Part shown: positions 25,073 to 37,740 of the stretch, piece after piece
Layout: each line of letters opens with the position of its first letter
How positions within the stretch are numbered: the first letter of the stretch is position 1
Assembly (NCBI RefSeq): GCF_032854445.1
Contig: NC_088295.1
Coordinates: 50,395,385 to 50,455,384 of the forward strand
Direction of reading: 5' to 3'
Origin: Liolophura sinensis
Lineage: Eukaryota > Mollusca > Polyplacophora > Chitonida > Chitonidae
DNA: 60,000 bases
Made by a program: the position numbers and the translations under genes
The notes under the pieces: generated by a model
Told to the model about the DNA's origin: nothing
Seen by the model: only the letters and a program-made list of their open reading frames with translations
The model's database searches: none

Positions 25073-25645
25073 AACTAGATGATCAAATGATTAAAGTAGG
25101 TAGGGTCACTTTAACATTATGGCATTGAAAACTGCAAGCCTTGCAAGCTATGGTTTTTTGAAACAGTTATAAAGATTTAACATGATGTCTCTCGATGACA
25201 TCTAATTGCGATATTAAAAATGCTAGGTGCACAAATACCAGAACAGAAATATTATCTTGATGATATAACAGTGATAACATGGATCAAGGCTATGTGGGTT
25301 GAATAATATAAATATTATTAATAATATCTTTGTTTATCCGGGGTTATTATAAAATTTGCTTTTCCCTGGAATCTTCTAACATTATAAAACATATTGACAA
25401 TACATATAGTTAGTGCAATGGTATTTATGTTTCTGATAAAATCTGATTAAATGATTAATGATGTACATTGGCAAAAGTAACACTATTCTTAGACGCTACT
25501 TATGCCTACATATATGTAACATAGTACATAGCTTCATAAATTGCGACCGACAAATTATTGACCGGTTATTAAGTGTTACATTTTTACTGTTATTAATATA
25601 TACATGTTCCCTCACCATTGATAAATGGATATTTTTGATCATTTC

Positions 25646-25781
25646 TATATTTTTTGAGGGTTTCCCCAGTGCTATGCCCGGTTTCCACCCACCGTAATGC
25701 TGACTGCCATCGTATAAGTGAAATATTCTTGAGTACAGCATAAAACACCAATCAAATAAATAAATAAATAAATATATTTTT
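25646..25781 (+). mobile_element. SINE family A, 5'-truncated copy
   Basis: The copy covers about 25656-25772, from GGGTTTCCCCAGTGC to (AAAT)n, with the standard tail TATTCTTGAGTACAGCATAA. AT-rich direct repeats TATATTTTT at 25646-25654 and 25773-25781 are a possible duplication, but low complexity weakens that. Confidence 0.8.
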
Positions 25782-25797
25782 CGATTTCATTACTTGC

Positions 25798-26001
25798 CCC
25801 GGTGTCAGTATAATGTGAGTGGGTGGGGTGCCATGGCTGGTGTCTTTGCGTGAAACTTCAGTGGCAGCAACCCTTTGGAGGCATGAACTCGTCCTGCCAC
25901 AAGAAGACACACTAAATGTGCACACATCTATAATGACTCCTTGTCGTCATATGACTGAAAAATTGTGAAATACGTTAAACCCCAAGCATTCATTCATTAA
26001 A
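25798..26001 (+). mobile_element. SINE family B variant
   Basis: The 3' half, CGTCATATGACTGAAAAATT then ACGTTAAACCCCAAGCATTC, matches the family B tail. The 5' half (GTGTCAGTATAATGTGAGTG, GGTGCCATGGCTGGTGTCTT) differs from the bodies at 3943 and 16414 apart from a short CAGTATAATG word. It is therefore a subfamily with a different body and the terminal repeat reduced to ATTC units. Confidence 0.65.
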
Positions 26002-26215
26002 TCCTTGTAGGACAAGTGTTGAGGAAACCAGATTGCCCAAAGTAAACCACCAACCTTCAGCCGTGAATCTGACAATAAACCTCTTCACTGCAAGCTTCAC
26101 ATGATACTGAGCAAGAGCTGGATTCAAACTCACATCCTCGTTAGTTATGGGCCTGATGGTCGAATCAAGCCAGTGCTTTATAACCATCAGAGCCAGCAAG
26201 GACGCTCACTTAACC
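26002..26215 (-). mobile_element. tRNA-like retroposon, type C (tentative)
   Basis: On the minus strand it opens with CTCTGATGGTTATAAAGCAC (A-box-like) and has GTGAGTTTGAATCCAGCTC (B-box-like) about 50 bases later. CGGCTGAAGGTTGGTGG and GGTTTCCTCAAC follow. It abuts the family B element tail to tail. The box order and spacing suit a tRNA-derived element, but I cannot assign a family. Confidence 0.5.
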
Positions 26216-26229
26216 TAACCCATATAAGG

Positions 26230-27500
26230 TGTACTAGCAGTATTCTTGAGGTACATCTGAGGTGTACCATTGGGGTGTAGCATATTTGAACTGAGGTGTG
26301 TCTAAAGTATACTAGAGGTGAATCTGAGGTGTATTGAGGGTGTGTTTGAGGTAATACCAGTTATGCAGATCAGTACCTCAAATACTCCTATAGTACACCT
26401 CAGTGGCTGTGTACCCTGTAAATATTAGGTAAAAAATATGATGCCTGAGGTGTATCTGAGGTACATGCTTATAGGCAAGGTGGATGTACACTGTTGTCAC
26501 TTTTATTTTGTTACAAAACAAGCCCAAACCATGTAAATATTGGCTGTATAAATTATGATAAATTTAAGTAAGTTTGTAAGTGCATGCTGTTCTTTGTTTA
26601 CAGTATCTGTAAATCTCAGCTGACTTACAATAACAACAGTGATATACATTTACACGAGGCTTTCTAGCTGCTTGATCAAAATTTAGTGGTACTCCTTTTA
26701 TGTCCCCTTTAGAACTGTTCATAAGCCCAAGCAAGTTATAAATTCTGTCCCAGAAAGCATCAATCAGTGCATAATTGGGTTGTTTTCCTGCAGCCTGGAA
26801 TATATATGCACCTTGTCCAGGACAGCCATCTTGGAATATTTAGAGACAAATATGTCCATGCTGTGTGATTGGTCAATATTTGCATACTGAATGGCAAGCC
26901 ATCATAGGGTGAGACAAAGGCTTATATTTATTTTGTAAAGATTTTTCTTTTGCACGAAAATATTTGCAATTTTGTACTCACCATTTTGTCAGAAGTAAAA
27001 TGTAAATCTGATCTCTTGTTGTAAAACTTTACTGTATAATCAAAAACTCTCAAAGTTTGTAAGGTGTACCTGATTTACATCATTTACTTTTTTTAACTTT
27101 CAAAGTTTCTAACGTGTACTTAAGGTACATATTCTAATTGATGATTTGTTCAAATTTGTGGATATGTATTTGAGGTACATTATCTCCTGTTCAGAAATCA
27201 CTCCAAAACTCTCAAAATTTACAAAGTGTACCTGAGGTACATCATTCCTTTTTCTTAACTTTCAAAGTTTCCAAGGTTCAAATCTTGATTTATTGATGTT
27301 GAATTTTTTCAAAGTTCCTGAGGTACATCTGATTAATAGGCATATGGCCAGGGTGTACTTGAGGTACAGTAAACCTCAGATAATATAGCTGGGGTGTACT
27401 GGTACACCTCATCTTTTCCTCACACTGGTGTACATGAGGCATACAACCCATATACACCTCATCTATACCTCACACTAACAAGTACACCTCATGTCTGTAA
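26230..27500. repeat. Dispersed GAGGTACA / GAGGTGTA words on both strands
   Basis: GAGGTACAT, GAGGTGTAC, their reverse complements (GTACACCTC, TACCTCA) and the palindrome GTACCTGAGGTAC (27227) recur at irregular spacing. They are dense at 26230-26475 and 27060-27500 and absent from about 26500 to 27050. Flanks also repeat words such as AACTTTCAAAGTTTC. It may be a very old tandem array or a clustered binding site. No reading frame of note is present. Confidence 0.5.
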
Positions 27501-27693
27501 GGGTTAATTAACTTGAAATGTTTTCAGTTTACAGTTTCTGAACAATAATGTACGGTCTAAGACATTGTTTTTTTTAACTGCTGTGAAAAGGGTGTTTGCC
27601 AAACTGAAGGGAAATAGGAGCATTGTTATACAAGAGGGGAAAGACTGCTGTGGATAAAACAGAAGTGACTGAGTTAGGCCATCATTACAAGTT

Positions 27694-27880
27694 TATTCAT
27701 TTGGGGTAACCTGACTGACCCTCCAAGAGAGAGCCCTACTCACATTGGGTTTTATTGGAATTGGTTTTTTTTATTTCTCTCTCAATTCTGATTTCTTGAA
27801 AATCTCCAGAATTAAAGGAAGAAAATTCATTTCTGAGCAACCGTATTTTTTCTTAAAGGTTTGGGTTACCCCGAGGAAAG
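27694..27880. mobile_element. MITE-like element, family 1
   Basis: Ends TTCATTTGGGGTAACC (27695-27710) and GGGTTACCCCGAGGAAAG (27863-27880) are inverted copies. The interior matches the 8409 copy in reverse orientation (TTTATTTCTCTCTCAATTCT against its reverse complement). No coding capacity is present. Confidence 0.6.
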
Positions 27881-28489
27881 AAGTTGTTTGGCCTTATTTG
27901 GAAAGGTGGCAGAGCTCAGCTAAAAGAGGCGAGAACTATTTGAAAGAGGAAAGATAAACAAAGTGACATCTGCAATCTCATTATTAGTGTGTGAACTTGT
28001 AATATTTGTCCACCGAGGCGAAACAGTGTCCTTGATGCACTGTCGGATGGTGCATACAGAAATCTAATTTCCTCTTTAGTATGCAGAGGGAAATGTCAGT
28101 GGATTAAATATGCTGGGGCCAGGATATTAAATTTGATGAATTGAATTTGGGTTGAGCTGACAATAACTTAATTGAGTGATTAAACAGAGGCTGTCAAAGG
28201 TCATTGTGAAGCAGAGGTTGAGACAATAGTGAAACTGGGTTAGTGCAATGCTGGCTGTCAGCATGGGTGTGGGTGTCAGCCAGTCCATACCAGGTGGTGA
28301 TAATGTAGATAATGGGGATGAGTGTGAAGACATTGTGCTTATTCCATGCATTAATATTGTCAATCCATCTTTTACCCCGGGTATATTGAGCACATCTGTG
28401 TGGGTATGGGTACTAGGTTTTACTGTCATTGTATTCTTTTATTGTTACTTAAAGCATTCTAAATTAACGTATTAGTAACCTGTCCTGAT

Positions 28490-28676
28490 GGATCAATTGG
28501 TACAACGTCCACTTCAGGGGGGGTAGATCCAGGGTTAATCCTGGGTCGAGTCACAACTAAGGAGGCACATTAAATGCACTCTAAGGTCGTCATATGACTG
28601 AAAAGTTGTTAATTATAATGTTAAACCCCAAGCACTCACTCAGTCAGTCACTCACTCACTCACTCACTAAAGTATT
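28490..28676 (+). mobile_element. SINE family B, internally short copy with tRNA-like head
   Basis: GATGGATCAATTGGTACAAC and GGGTTAATCCTGGG look like A- and B-boxes. GTCGAGTCACAACTAAGG and then AGGAGGCACATTAAATGCAC skip most of the body seen at 3943. The end is TAAACCCCAAGCACTCACTC followed by a CACT run to 28676. It shows the 5' head that the other family B copies here lack. A weak 7-base GTATTAG repeat flanks it. Confidence 0.75.
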
Positions 28677-31600
28677 AGCTCTCGGATGTTGGCCATTTGC
28701 AGCTTTGAAATGATTTCAACACAACTGTAACATGAGCTTGTAGTCCAGCATCACCCCAGTTCCCCTACAATAAACTGTGGTATGCCACTTAGACATAAGA
28801 CAATGCAACTTAACTAGGCATTCGACAGGACAGCTTGTTATACATTATCCATTAATACAGCTGTAGGCAGTAAATTAGGCAGTAAACAGCTTGTAATCTG
28901 TCAGTAAAACTTTGTTCAGTTACACATACCGTTTTGCTCTGCAGTCATTGTATGACAGAAGATTTGAGACGGAATATACGTGGAATAACATTTGCTTGAT
29001 TTCTCTGAATATTAGATAAATAGAACTTAAGGAAAGTTGTGGCAAAAACAATTCCACCTAGATAGATGTACATGCAGTGTACATGCAGCCAACCGTTTGT
29101 GTAAACCCTCCATCTGAAGCACGTACTGGGTAACTGTGACGAGCAATAAATAGCCTCTTACCTGACTTTGTTAATTAGGGTTTTAGCAGCATGTGCTGCA
29201 CTGATAGTGTAATGCGTTCAATTGTCAGAGCCAAAGTATTTCTTGTCAGCAGTGTCTGCAGTAGCAGCGATGCAGATAAGTGCTGTATGTGTGTGTGTGT
29301 GTGTGTAAAGTGCAGGTTACAGGGTGCAGCTGCCAGATGGGCGCTATAGCTACCCCTGACAGTATAAGTCTGACCTCAGAGCCTCTTCCTACAGGCACTC
29401 TGACTAATGATACTATTATAATCCACACAAGCTCTTTCTGTTTAAGGGGAGGCTGGTGTACATACAGGTATGCTTCATACACTTGGAGCAATGCCAACGT
29501 TATTTTGGAGAGATTCCATTTCTCCTAATTTACCTGTTTTCCGAGTACATAAAGCAATGCTTTGGGGCTAAATTAGGCGCGGGAGATTGGGTGTGAGAAG
29601 AGATTGTGGGGTAATTTAGAATTTTATTGAGCTAAGTGGAAACACATGACAGAGATAATGATGATCATGGTACTAACCAAAATGTATATGTGTACATATA
29701 TATAGACTGGCAGTTGTAACTGTGTGTAGATACCAACCCACCTGTAACTCTTCAGTAGCTGGTATTGAAGGACGCTGTAGTCTTACCAGCATATGTATAT
29801 GAGTGAACATTTAATGTAAGCCTTGACACTTGAGGCAAAATGTAGACATGTTACTAATTGTACATTTGTTTGATATTCGAACATGGGTGATACTTGTTAC
29901 TGTCTAATTAAATTTAGTGACCAGTATGTTATGAGAGGAACTACGGATGGAGTCCTCGTGGGCCTGGCCTACTGTTACGTGTGGGTGTGCGCACAGTTCT
30001 AGGGCCATTAACCGTCCAGCGTGACTTGGTCACTTAATCATTCGTGCTATTTCTGTACCTCTTCAAGAATAGAATAGCCAAACCTCTCTTTCCACAATGT
30101 TAAACTTGATCGACTTGATTGAAATGGCTGAAATATTGCTAATGTTGCTTAATTCAGATCATTTGATCATTGTAAATGTTAAGCCCTTTTTTAAATTGCC
30201 AGCTATAGTTCTGGAATAATTAAATTTTGGACACACAGATTCAGTACAGGTACATGAAACAAGTAAAGTTAAAATGATTATACTCATCAAATGGACTATT
30301 ATTAGACTCAGTCAGAGAAACAACTTTTTTGACAAAATAAAAATAAATATTCTGGCCTTTATCACTTCTAAATTACAGTCTAGTGGGAGTCTTCTTATTT
30401 TTGTGTAATTATTTTTTTAACATTGGTAATGATCGATATGGGGAAAAAAATGATATTGGTTTGTGTGTGGGTGTGGATATGGGCAGATGAATTCAGGGAG
30501 TAAGGTTATATGTTTCAGTTTGTCACAGGCTAAGCTGTGTTATTTCTGTACCTGCGGAAATGCTCCTGCCTGGAATGGCCAACTGCTTGAGGCCAGGGTG
30601 ATTGCTGGTTGGTGTTTGTGCTGACTTAGCTACAGGTCTCCCTGGTGAAAGCACATTATCTAACCACAGGACACCTGACATCAGTGAAGAAAGCAGAATT
30701 GGTTTGATGCTGGATTCCAGTTAGCACACCTCAGAATAGTCTGTGCTTGGATGTTCAACCTTTTTAAATGTTTTAGTACATGGAACGTGGGTACAGGATT
30801 CTGTGTGGGCACTACAATTGTTTATGGCAGAACTTTTAACAAAGTCACAAAACAAGTGCAAATTTGCAATAGGTGCTACATTCCCATGTTCAATTTCCAG
30901 TGAGGCAGCATGGGGAAGTGCACATCAAACACTGAAGTGAAAATGATTACAGTTCCCCATATACACTGTAAATATAATTGCATTAGGACAATGCTGAGAA
31001 GTGCTTTGAAGAGTTTGAACTGTTAAGACAGTTAAGTCACTCACTACATGAATGTGAGGTACTAGTCCCACCCTGCCTTCCCTCCCTCCCTCCCTCCCTT
31101 CCTCTCCACACCCGGCAACTAAAGTCTTCCCTGAAACCCCAGACAGGTTGTTTCTGGACAGGGGTCAAATTCTGACACACTGAGAGTAAACTGATGATTT
31201 TGATCTAGCTATTGGAGTTTTCATTTGCTTGTCTATGACAATAAACTGGTGATGGTTTGTGTTGGAGCAGTGTTTATTTCTCCAGATGACCACAGCTGGT
31301 GTTAATATCTGCTGACTGCTGACCACTGTCCAATAGGCAGTAACTTGATCATTGTTCAGGCAGGCTTGACCAGTGCCCACTGTGGTCCACATCCAGCCCA
31401 AAACCATGGTATATTTTTCAAATTTAGACAGGTTTATGAAAAAGCAAGGTCTATTTACATCCCAACAGAATTTTGGCACAATTTGGAAATTCTTTGAAAT
31501 ATTACACCTTTATCTGATCTGTGGTCAAACTATGAGGTTTACTGGAACAAATATTGCCCATATGAATAAGTTTGGTGATAAATATTTGCTCTTTACATAT

Positions 31601-31860
31601 AAATACACGGCTGGTTTAGATAATTTATGTACATATATATATATTGGAAAGGGCAGTAAATTGAACAAAAACATCACAGAGCTTGTGATAACTTAGAGCC
31701 TTATGCTCATTTCATATCAGTGAATGTTTCCAAAACTACATTAAAGTTTATCCAAGTTAACAATTAAGAAAAGTTGCTAGAATATGTGTTGCAGTACCAT
31801 AATGTTGTGTTGTTTTATGTGAAAATATTGATGTGCAATGCAGCTACCTTGGTACACAAG

Positions 31861-32151
31861 CTTATTCAAGATTTATTTATTTATTTGTTTAATTGGTGTT
31901 TTACTCTGTACTCAAGAATATTTCACTTATACGACGGCGGCCAGCATTATGGTGGCAGGAAACTGGGCAGAGGCCGGGGAAAACCCACGACCATCTGCAG
32001 GCTGCTGCCAGACCTTCCCACTTATGGCCGGAGAGGAAGCCAGCATGAGCTGGACTTGAACTCACAGCGACCGCATTGGTGAGACTCCTGGGTCATTACT
32101 CTGCGCTACCTTGTTAACCGACTGTGCCAGGGAGGCCCCGCTTATACAAGA
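31861..32151 (-). mobile_element. SINE family A, full-length copy with TSD
   Basis: The element is 31872-32140. From left to right on the + strand it shows (TTTA)n, GGTGTTTTACTCTGTACTCA, GACGGCGGCCAGCATTATGG, ACCCACGACCATCTGCAGGC, GGACTTGAACTCACAGCGAC (B-box complement) and GTTAACCGACTGTGCCAGGG (head complement). Flanking CTTATTCAAGA (31861-31871) and CTTATACAAGA (32141-32151) agree at 10 of 11 bases. Confidence 0.88.
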
Positions 32152-32938
32152 ATATATGCAGAAGTTTATCCATTAACTTAAGGTCAAATGACTGACCCTT
32201 GCCAGATACAGGTCTATTCAAGCCAGTCCATCATATCTGTCAGGGGAAACATTTCACTGCGATAACCTCTTCTTGTATGTGGTAATTCCAGATTTTGGAA
32301 TTTACATAGATATGCGTTCCAGAAAATGACTAACATTTGTATACATGCAAATGTAAAATGTATGACAAATTACAGCAAACAAAATCTGTTTTGAAACACA
32401 AAGTTGTATGTGTTGACATTATTATAAAATGCATCAAGATTGACTGTAGAAATGCACATCTTTGTGCTGAAATTTTAGGTGTGTCTATAGCTGGATGTGC
32501 CGTATTGATTAAAACAGCGACTTTGTGTATAATTAATATACGCAAATGGTTTCTGTGTATAGCATCTCCATATCAGATTCACTGAATACCCTTTTGTGGG
32601 TATTGTTCAGGGCGTATTCATGTGACTTGTAAGCCTATTGTCTTCTTTGGCGACGTTGCACGTTGTTGTGCCACAGGTAATATCGTGCCTACAAACATGG
32701 AGCTATTGATGAAATTGGAGGCTTGACTCCATGGGAGTCTGGATGACAGAGCCTTGCAGGATGTCCACTGTGAATATCGGGCATTTAGAAATCCCCAAAA
32801 GATTGCATCCTGTGATCAGACTAAGTGAGTTATAGTGTGAATGTGTCAAGAGATCACATGCGTGATACATTGTTATTGAAATGATGTGAGAGTTTTTGTA
32901 CTGTTAAGAGGATATAGCCGAATTGATCCAGGTATTCA

Positions 32939-33625
32939 GGTACATGCTTCATGCATCTACAAGTAAACATCAACATCTACATGAAAATGCATCATGCATC
33001 TACAAGTAAACATCAACGTGTACATGTACATGCATCGTGCATCTACAAGTAAACATCAACGTGTACACGTACATGCATCGTGCATCTACAAGTAAACATC
33101 AACATGTACATGCATCGTGCATCTACAAGTAAACATCAACATGTACATGTACATGCATCGTGCATCTACAAGTAAACATCAACATGTACATGTACATGCA
33201 TTGTGCATCTACAAGTAAACATCAACATGTACATGCATCATGCATCTACAAGTAAACATCACTTCTTCTTGTACATGCATCATGCATCTACAAGTAAACA
33301 TCAACATGTACATGCATCATGCATCTACAAGTAAACATCACTTCTACTTGTACATGCATCGTGCATCTACAAGTAAACATCAACATGTACATGCATCATG
33401 CATCTACAAGTAAACATCACTTCTACTTGTACATGCATCATGCATCTACAAGTAAACATCAACGTGTACATGTACATGCATCGTGCATCTACAAGTAAAC
33501 ATCAACATGTACATGCATCATGCATCTACAAGTAAACATCACTTCTACTTGTACATGCATCATGCATCTACAAGTAAACATCAACATCTACTTGTACATG
33601 CATCATGCATCTACAAGTAAACATG
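32939..33625. repeat. Tandem array of a 38-44 base unit, 17 copies
   Basis: The core GCATCTACAAGTAAACATC occurs 17 times between 32952 and 33624. Linkers alternate between forms based on AACATGTACATGCATC and on ACTTCTACTTGTACATGCATC-like sequence, giving periods of 38 to 44 bases. Linkers are themselves repeats, and CATGTACATG palindromes are frequent. Confidence 0.9.
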
Positions 33626-34022
33626 CAAAAACAAAGTTTGAAGACAATAATCTGTGAGATTAGCCAGGGTATGCTACTTGGAAATTAATTTTCTAGACAC
33701 CTGTCGACATTGGTCAAATCTGTTAGGGTTTATTTCCCGTCTGTATCATCTGAAATTATACACAGAAAATGGGCACAAAAATGTAAATGGGCACAACTGC
33801 ATGCTGAAACCTGTACAAGTATCTCTGTTTACATTTCCTCAGAAATGGCTAAACAGAGGCGATTCTGTTAAATATTGTTGACCATTGAGTTGCCCATTTT
33901 CTAGATATCCTTTTTTTTTTTATCTTGTTCTGATGCCAGATTCTGCGGCTCTGTTTAAGTATATTTAATCTGACTTGTGATTTAAGGTATTCATTAATAT
34001 TTACACACAATTCCTATTCCTT

Positions 34023-34083
34023 TGGAAGAAATATTCTCGAGTATGGCTTAAAACAACAATGAAATAAATAAATAAATAAATAT
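34023..34083 (+). mobile_element. SINE family A, tail fragment
   Basis: GAAATATTCTCGAGTATGGC then TTAAAACAACAATGAAAT and (AAAT)n match the family A 3' end. Nothing upstream of the tail is recognisable. Confidence 0.7.
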
Positions 34084-34264
34084 TCAATTGCAAGCATTCA
34101 TGTGATTGATCAGGATAGAAATGTACGTTGTTTGATGACACACTTGTGTTCGACAACTGTGTATGTCCTGAAAATGACCGGTGAGATATTATAGAGTTTT
34201 ATAAACTTAAAAGGCTTAACCGTTCTCTTCATTTATTGATGTGATTTTGCAAATTTCATGTAAC

Positions 34265-34292
34265 ACATTATTTCACAAGTTCAGGTGAGTAG
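34265..34292 (+). other. Abutted splice acceptor and donor (weak candidate recursive site)
   Basis: TTTCACAAGTTCAG ends at 34284 and is joined to GTGAGTAG. The donor matches consensus, but the pyrimidine tract is poor. It lies 3.5 kb before the proposed second exon. I rate this below the site at 10847. Confidence 0.15.
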
Positions 34293-35280
34293 ACAAATGT
34301 GTGTTACGTACTCTAAGCTTATAATCCACATAAACACTGTATTGATCTTTCTGATCTATGTAATACTCCACATATAAAGGTAAGCATTTGCACATGTATT
34401 TTACATTGGTTATTTCTTATGTATCGATCAATATGTGACTTATTGATTGTTATCGGTCAGGCCAAAAGAATATATGGGTTCACAGTTTTCTACTCTGCTT
34501 TGTTAATGTCCTCCTCTAAAGGTTTCAAAGCTTCTCGGTGACAAAATGTACGGTGTCATCAGTCGTTTGGATTATAAAGCTGTGCCTGTGGTGTGGCATT
34601 TAAAGGTGGGATGTCAGCTCATTGGTGAGTTCATTCAAAAGATCCAGGATGCACTGACTAGGAATAAGATGTGCGCAGATATCTGCATGTGTATTGCTGT
34701 CGTCCGGTTATTTTGACAATAGCCACAACCAATTAAGGGTAACACTATAGCAAGATGAGAGAGACAGAGATAGAAGACTGGCTGCCCTGTCTGATGGGTC
34801 AGTCAATACTAGGGTACTTGTAGCCCGGGTTTCCATTACAAAGGAATACCTGACCTTTTCCGTTTTGATTCCGGCGATTTTAATTGTAGTCAGATACCAC
34901 TGACAAAAGGCAAAACATCAATACTTAAGTAGCAAGTTCCTGTGAAATTCGGGAAAACCTATCACATTGTCGAGGAACTATTTAAAGGTCATAAAAGTTA
35001 GCCTTTCTCCAAAAGGCTTTGTAAGACCCACTTAACAATGTGCATGTAGATATGTCAATCCTGTGTGAGATATGGCTGAACTATAGAACCTCTCTGTCAG
35101 CAGCTTAGATGTTACTAATCAGTATCATAGCAAGATCTTGTAGAAACTTTTTCAATGCTGCATTCAAGATTTAGCAGGAAATACTTTCATACAGAACATG
35201 TAATTTTCAGAACATAAAAGCTGTTGAGTGACAAATAGTGCCATTACTGGTGAAAAACATGTACCACTGGCATTGACTTA

Positions 35281-35355
35281 TTTTGTGAGTGAGTGCTTGG
35301 GGTTTAACGTCGTACTTAACAATTTTTCAGTCGTATGACGAAGAAGGAGTTTTGT
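35281..35355 (-). mobile_element. SINE family B, 5'-truncated copy
   Basis: The stretch carries GAGTGAGTGCTTGGGGTTTA, ACGTCGTACTTAACAATTTT and CAGTCGTATGACGAAGAAGG, the last 60-odd bases of the family in minus orientation. Direct repeats TTTTGT at 35281-35286 and 35350-35355 may be the target duplication. Confidence 0.75.
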
Positions 35356-37740
35356 CTCTAGGGTAGCACTTATTAAATACAATGTATCTTTCTGAAATAA
35401 TTGTTGTACAATGTACATGTAGAAGTAATCTTCTAAACATCAGTTAATTGTCAGGTGATTGATTTTTATCACATCTCTAATCAGGGTTAATTTCATTTAC
35501 CTGAATAAAACACCAGAAATTATCGCTGTGATATACATGTATATTAAAGCCAGCAAAAGTAAATTTTTTTTTTCTCGATGAAAGTGAATTAAACATATTG
35601 TGTTGTGTCAACATATGGGGCCTATTGTGTGTTGTACAACAAAACTGAGGATTTAGAACAGGATATGTAGATTGTAGGCCCAATGTGTGAAGAAAGACAT
35701 TATTGTAGTTCTGTTTTTCTGTGCAGATTTCTGAAGTAACTGTGAAGAATTTTAGTTGTTGCTAATTTTGCAGCCAATTTTGAAATAAAGTGTTTTATCT
35801 GAAAAATGAATGAAAAATCCAAATTCCTGTTTCAGCAGATTTATTGAAATGTTTTTGTCTTTAAATCTAATCTGTAAATGACATTTAATGCTGTCCTCAG
35901 TAATATTTGTAATATGGTGGCCTCAGGCTTATGGGTGGAGATCAAAAATCGTGAGTAAACCACTGCTTAGCGACTCGGTCACCTGACCAACCTCTTGGCT
36001 CTACTGGTAACGTTTTCTCCTACCTTATACTAGGGACTAATCATTACGATGTATTGCTCTTATCACATGCTGGTGAAATACAACCATGTCTGCTTATTAA
36101 ATGTCACATTCAGCCAGACATTCAATTTTGCATCTTGTATTACGTCTGTGAAACCTAATCTTTCGCCTGTGCAAGTGTTATATAGCATAAATAATTAGAG
36201 ACTTAGCTGCCGGAGCGAGGTGGCAGCCAGCTTCATGTATGTATGACAGGTGAAAATCGGATCTCTGTTGGAATCCTGAGGAGGACTGCTAAATATCCCA
36301 TGGTTAAGCCTAATTAGTCAGGATTGGATTAACCCATGTAGCTGTGTGTCTGTCCGACTGTCTGTCAGTATAATCGTTTAGTAAATTATATCACAAACAC
36401 TTTATAGATCTCTACACCCGTGGAGGCCAGGAAAGTCATACTAGTAGGTGATAATGTCGAATGGGAAATTCATCAAGACTGACATTTATTCATTGATTTT
36501 GGGATAGCCTTATACTAGTTGGTACATTATACAGGTATACCATCAAATGTCCCAGGTGTAAATGTGATACATCACACTCAGATCATGGACAAATTCTGTC
36601 TTGGTTAAGAACAGGATCCCTCACCAGTTTTACACGTGTGCGTATCCTGCAATGTATCAGATGATACTTGTCTTTAAATTACTACAGGACGCAGGAGGTT
36701 TGGGTTCAAACCCGGCCTTGGTCTCTGAGGGAATTGGTAGATTCCTTTGCAGGGTTCTCACTCTTTGAGAAACCATTAAATTGTGGTTTCATTTCATATT
36801 GATTTTCTAATCTCAAAATCCTTGATTATATACTTGATCTTGGGTTATCTTAATTTCTCAATCCTCCTCAATCAAATTTCACTGCAATTTACACACATTT
36901 TTAATTTGATTGTCAAGACAAAACTACATTCTTTGGATTGGCCAGTTTCATAGCTTCACAAATAATGTAATTTTATCAGTCTACACAGAAAAATACCTTC
37001 AGAATACGCTTGTATCAGCATCGTGCAAACATGCGAAAAGTTGAAGAATTACAATAACATGTTAAATAATATTCAAATAAGTGTAAGTTAATGAACACAA
37101 ACATGTATTGTAATAAAATACCTGCTTCCTACATTGCTCAAAAGTGAAAAAAAATTTTAGGACACAGTTACAAGATATTTTGTTGTTTTAACAACCTTAA
37201 CCCAGTCATAATTTGGGCATATTCAATTTTTAAAGTGATATGTATCCAGTGTGCTAGTATTGATCTGAAATTTATCATCCAAACTACAGTTAAATTGATC
37301 TGAAATCAGTCAGTTGAATGGCTTGCATAGATAACAAACGAGTAGAAAATGCATAATTATTAAAATGCTGTGAGTTTTTATAATAGTTGACTATAATCAT
37401 TTCATTTAGGTCACTGTGACAGCGAAAACAAAAGTTACCTTTCTCTTGCGACCTTGCAACACAGCAAACAATTCAAGGAATTACTTAAATACATATATTT
37501 AAGTAATGTCACATGTCACATTTCAGTATATTAAAACTAGTTTTAGGTCAGTCTAATTTGCATATTGGTTATAGAGGAACATGGTGTTTAGCCCCGGGTA
37601 CAAATGAGAACAGGTGGAGAAACGTTTTGGACAGGTATTGCATCTGCTGAGAAATGGTAATCTAAATTAGCCTTGTGGGCTCTTCATGATTAAAATATTT
37701 GTTTTATCTTTTTCTGATGTTTATGTTTTCTCTCTTCTAG

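Larger units (their letters stand above)
5167..37740 (+). other. Proposed first intron, about 32.6 kb, with repeats
   Basis: The stretch is bounded by GTAAGT at 5167 and a pyrimidine-rich acceptor (TTTTCTCTCTTCTAG) ending at 37740. No convincing internal exon was found. CpG is high up to about 5.88 kb and low afterwards. Subregions 5.9-8.4, 8.6-12.1, 12.4-16.3, 16.8-18.8, 22.5-24.9, 28.7-31.8 and 35.4-37.7 kb are AT-rich, CpG-poor sequence with poly-A, poly-T and dinucleotide runs, for example poly-A at 15491-15510 and 23706-23729, CA/TG near 29290 and CCCT repeats near 31077. I see nothing further in them. If the two exons do not belong together, this is partly intergenic. Confidence 0.4.

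Noticed and set aside
28248-28475. A 75-codon frame with a C-terminal hydrophobic stretch (VWVWVLGFTVIVFFYCYL)
   Set aside because: The frame length is within chance expectation, no family is recognisable, and the frame ends at the border of a SINE. Expression or conservation data would be needed to revive it.
31774-32082. Reading frames with similar peptides at several places (also 12161-12406, 41287-41599, 51723-52560)
   Set aside because: They are translations of SINE family A copies in various frames. The similarity between them is repeat homology and does not indicate a gene family.
32939-33625. Possible CRISPR array, because a core alternates with linkers
   Set aside because: The linkers are themselves repeated rather than unique, the genome is eukaryotic, and no cas genes are present.
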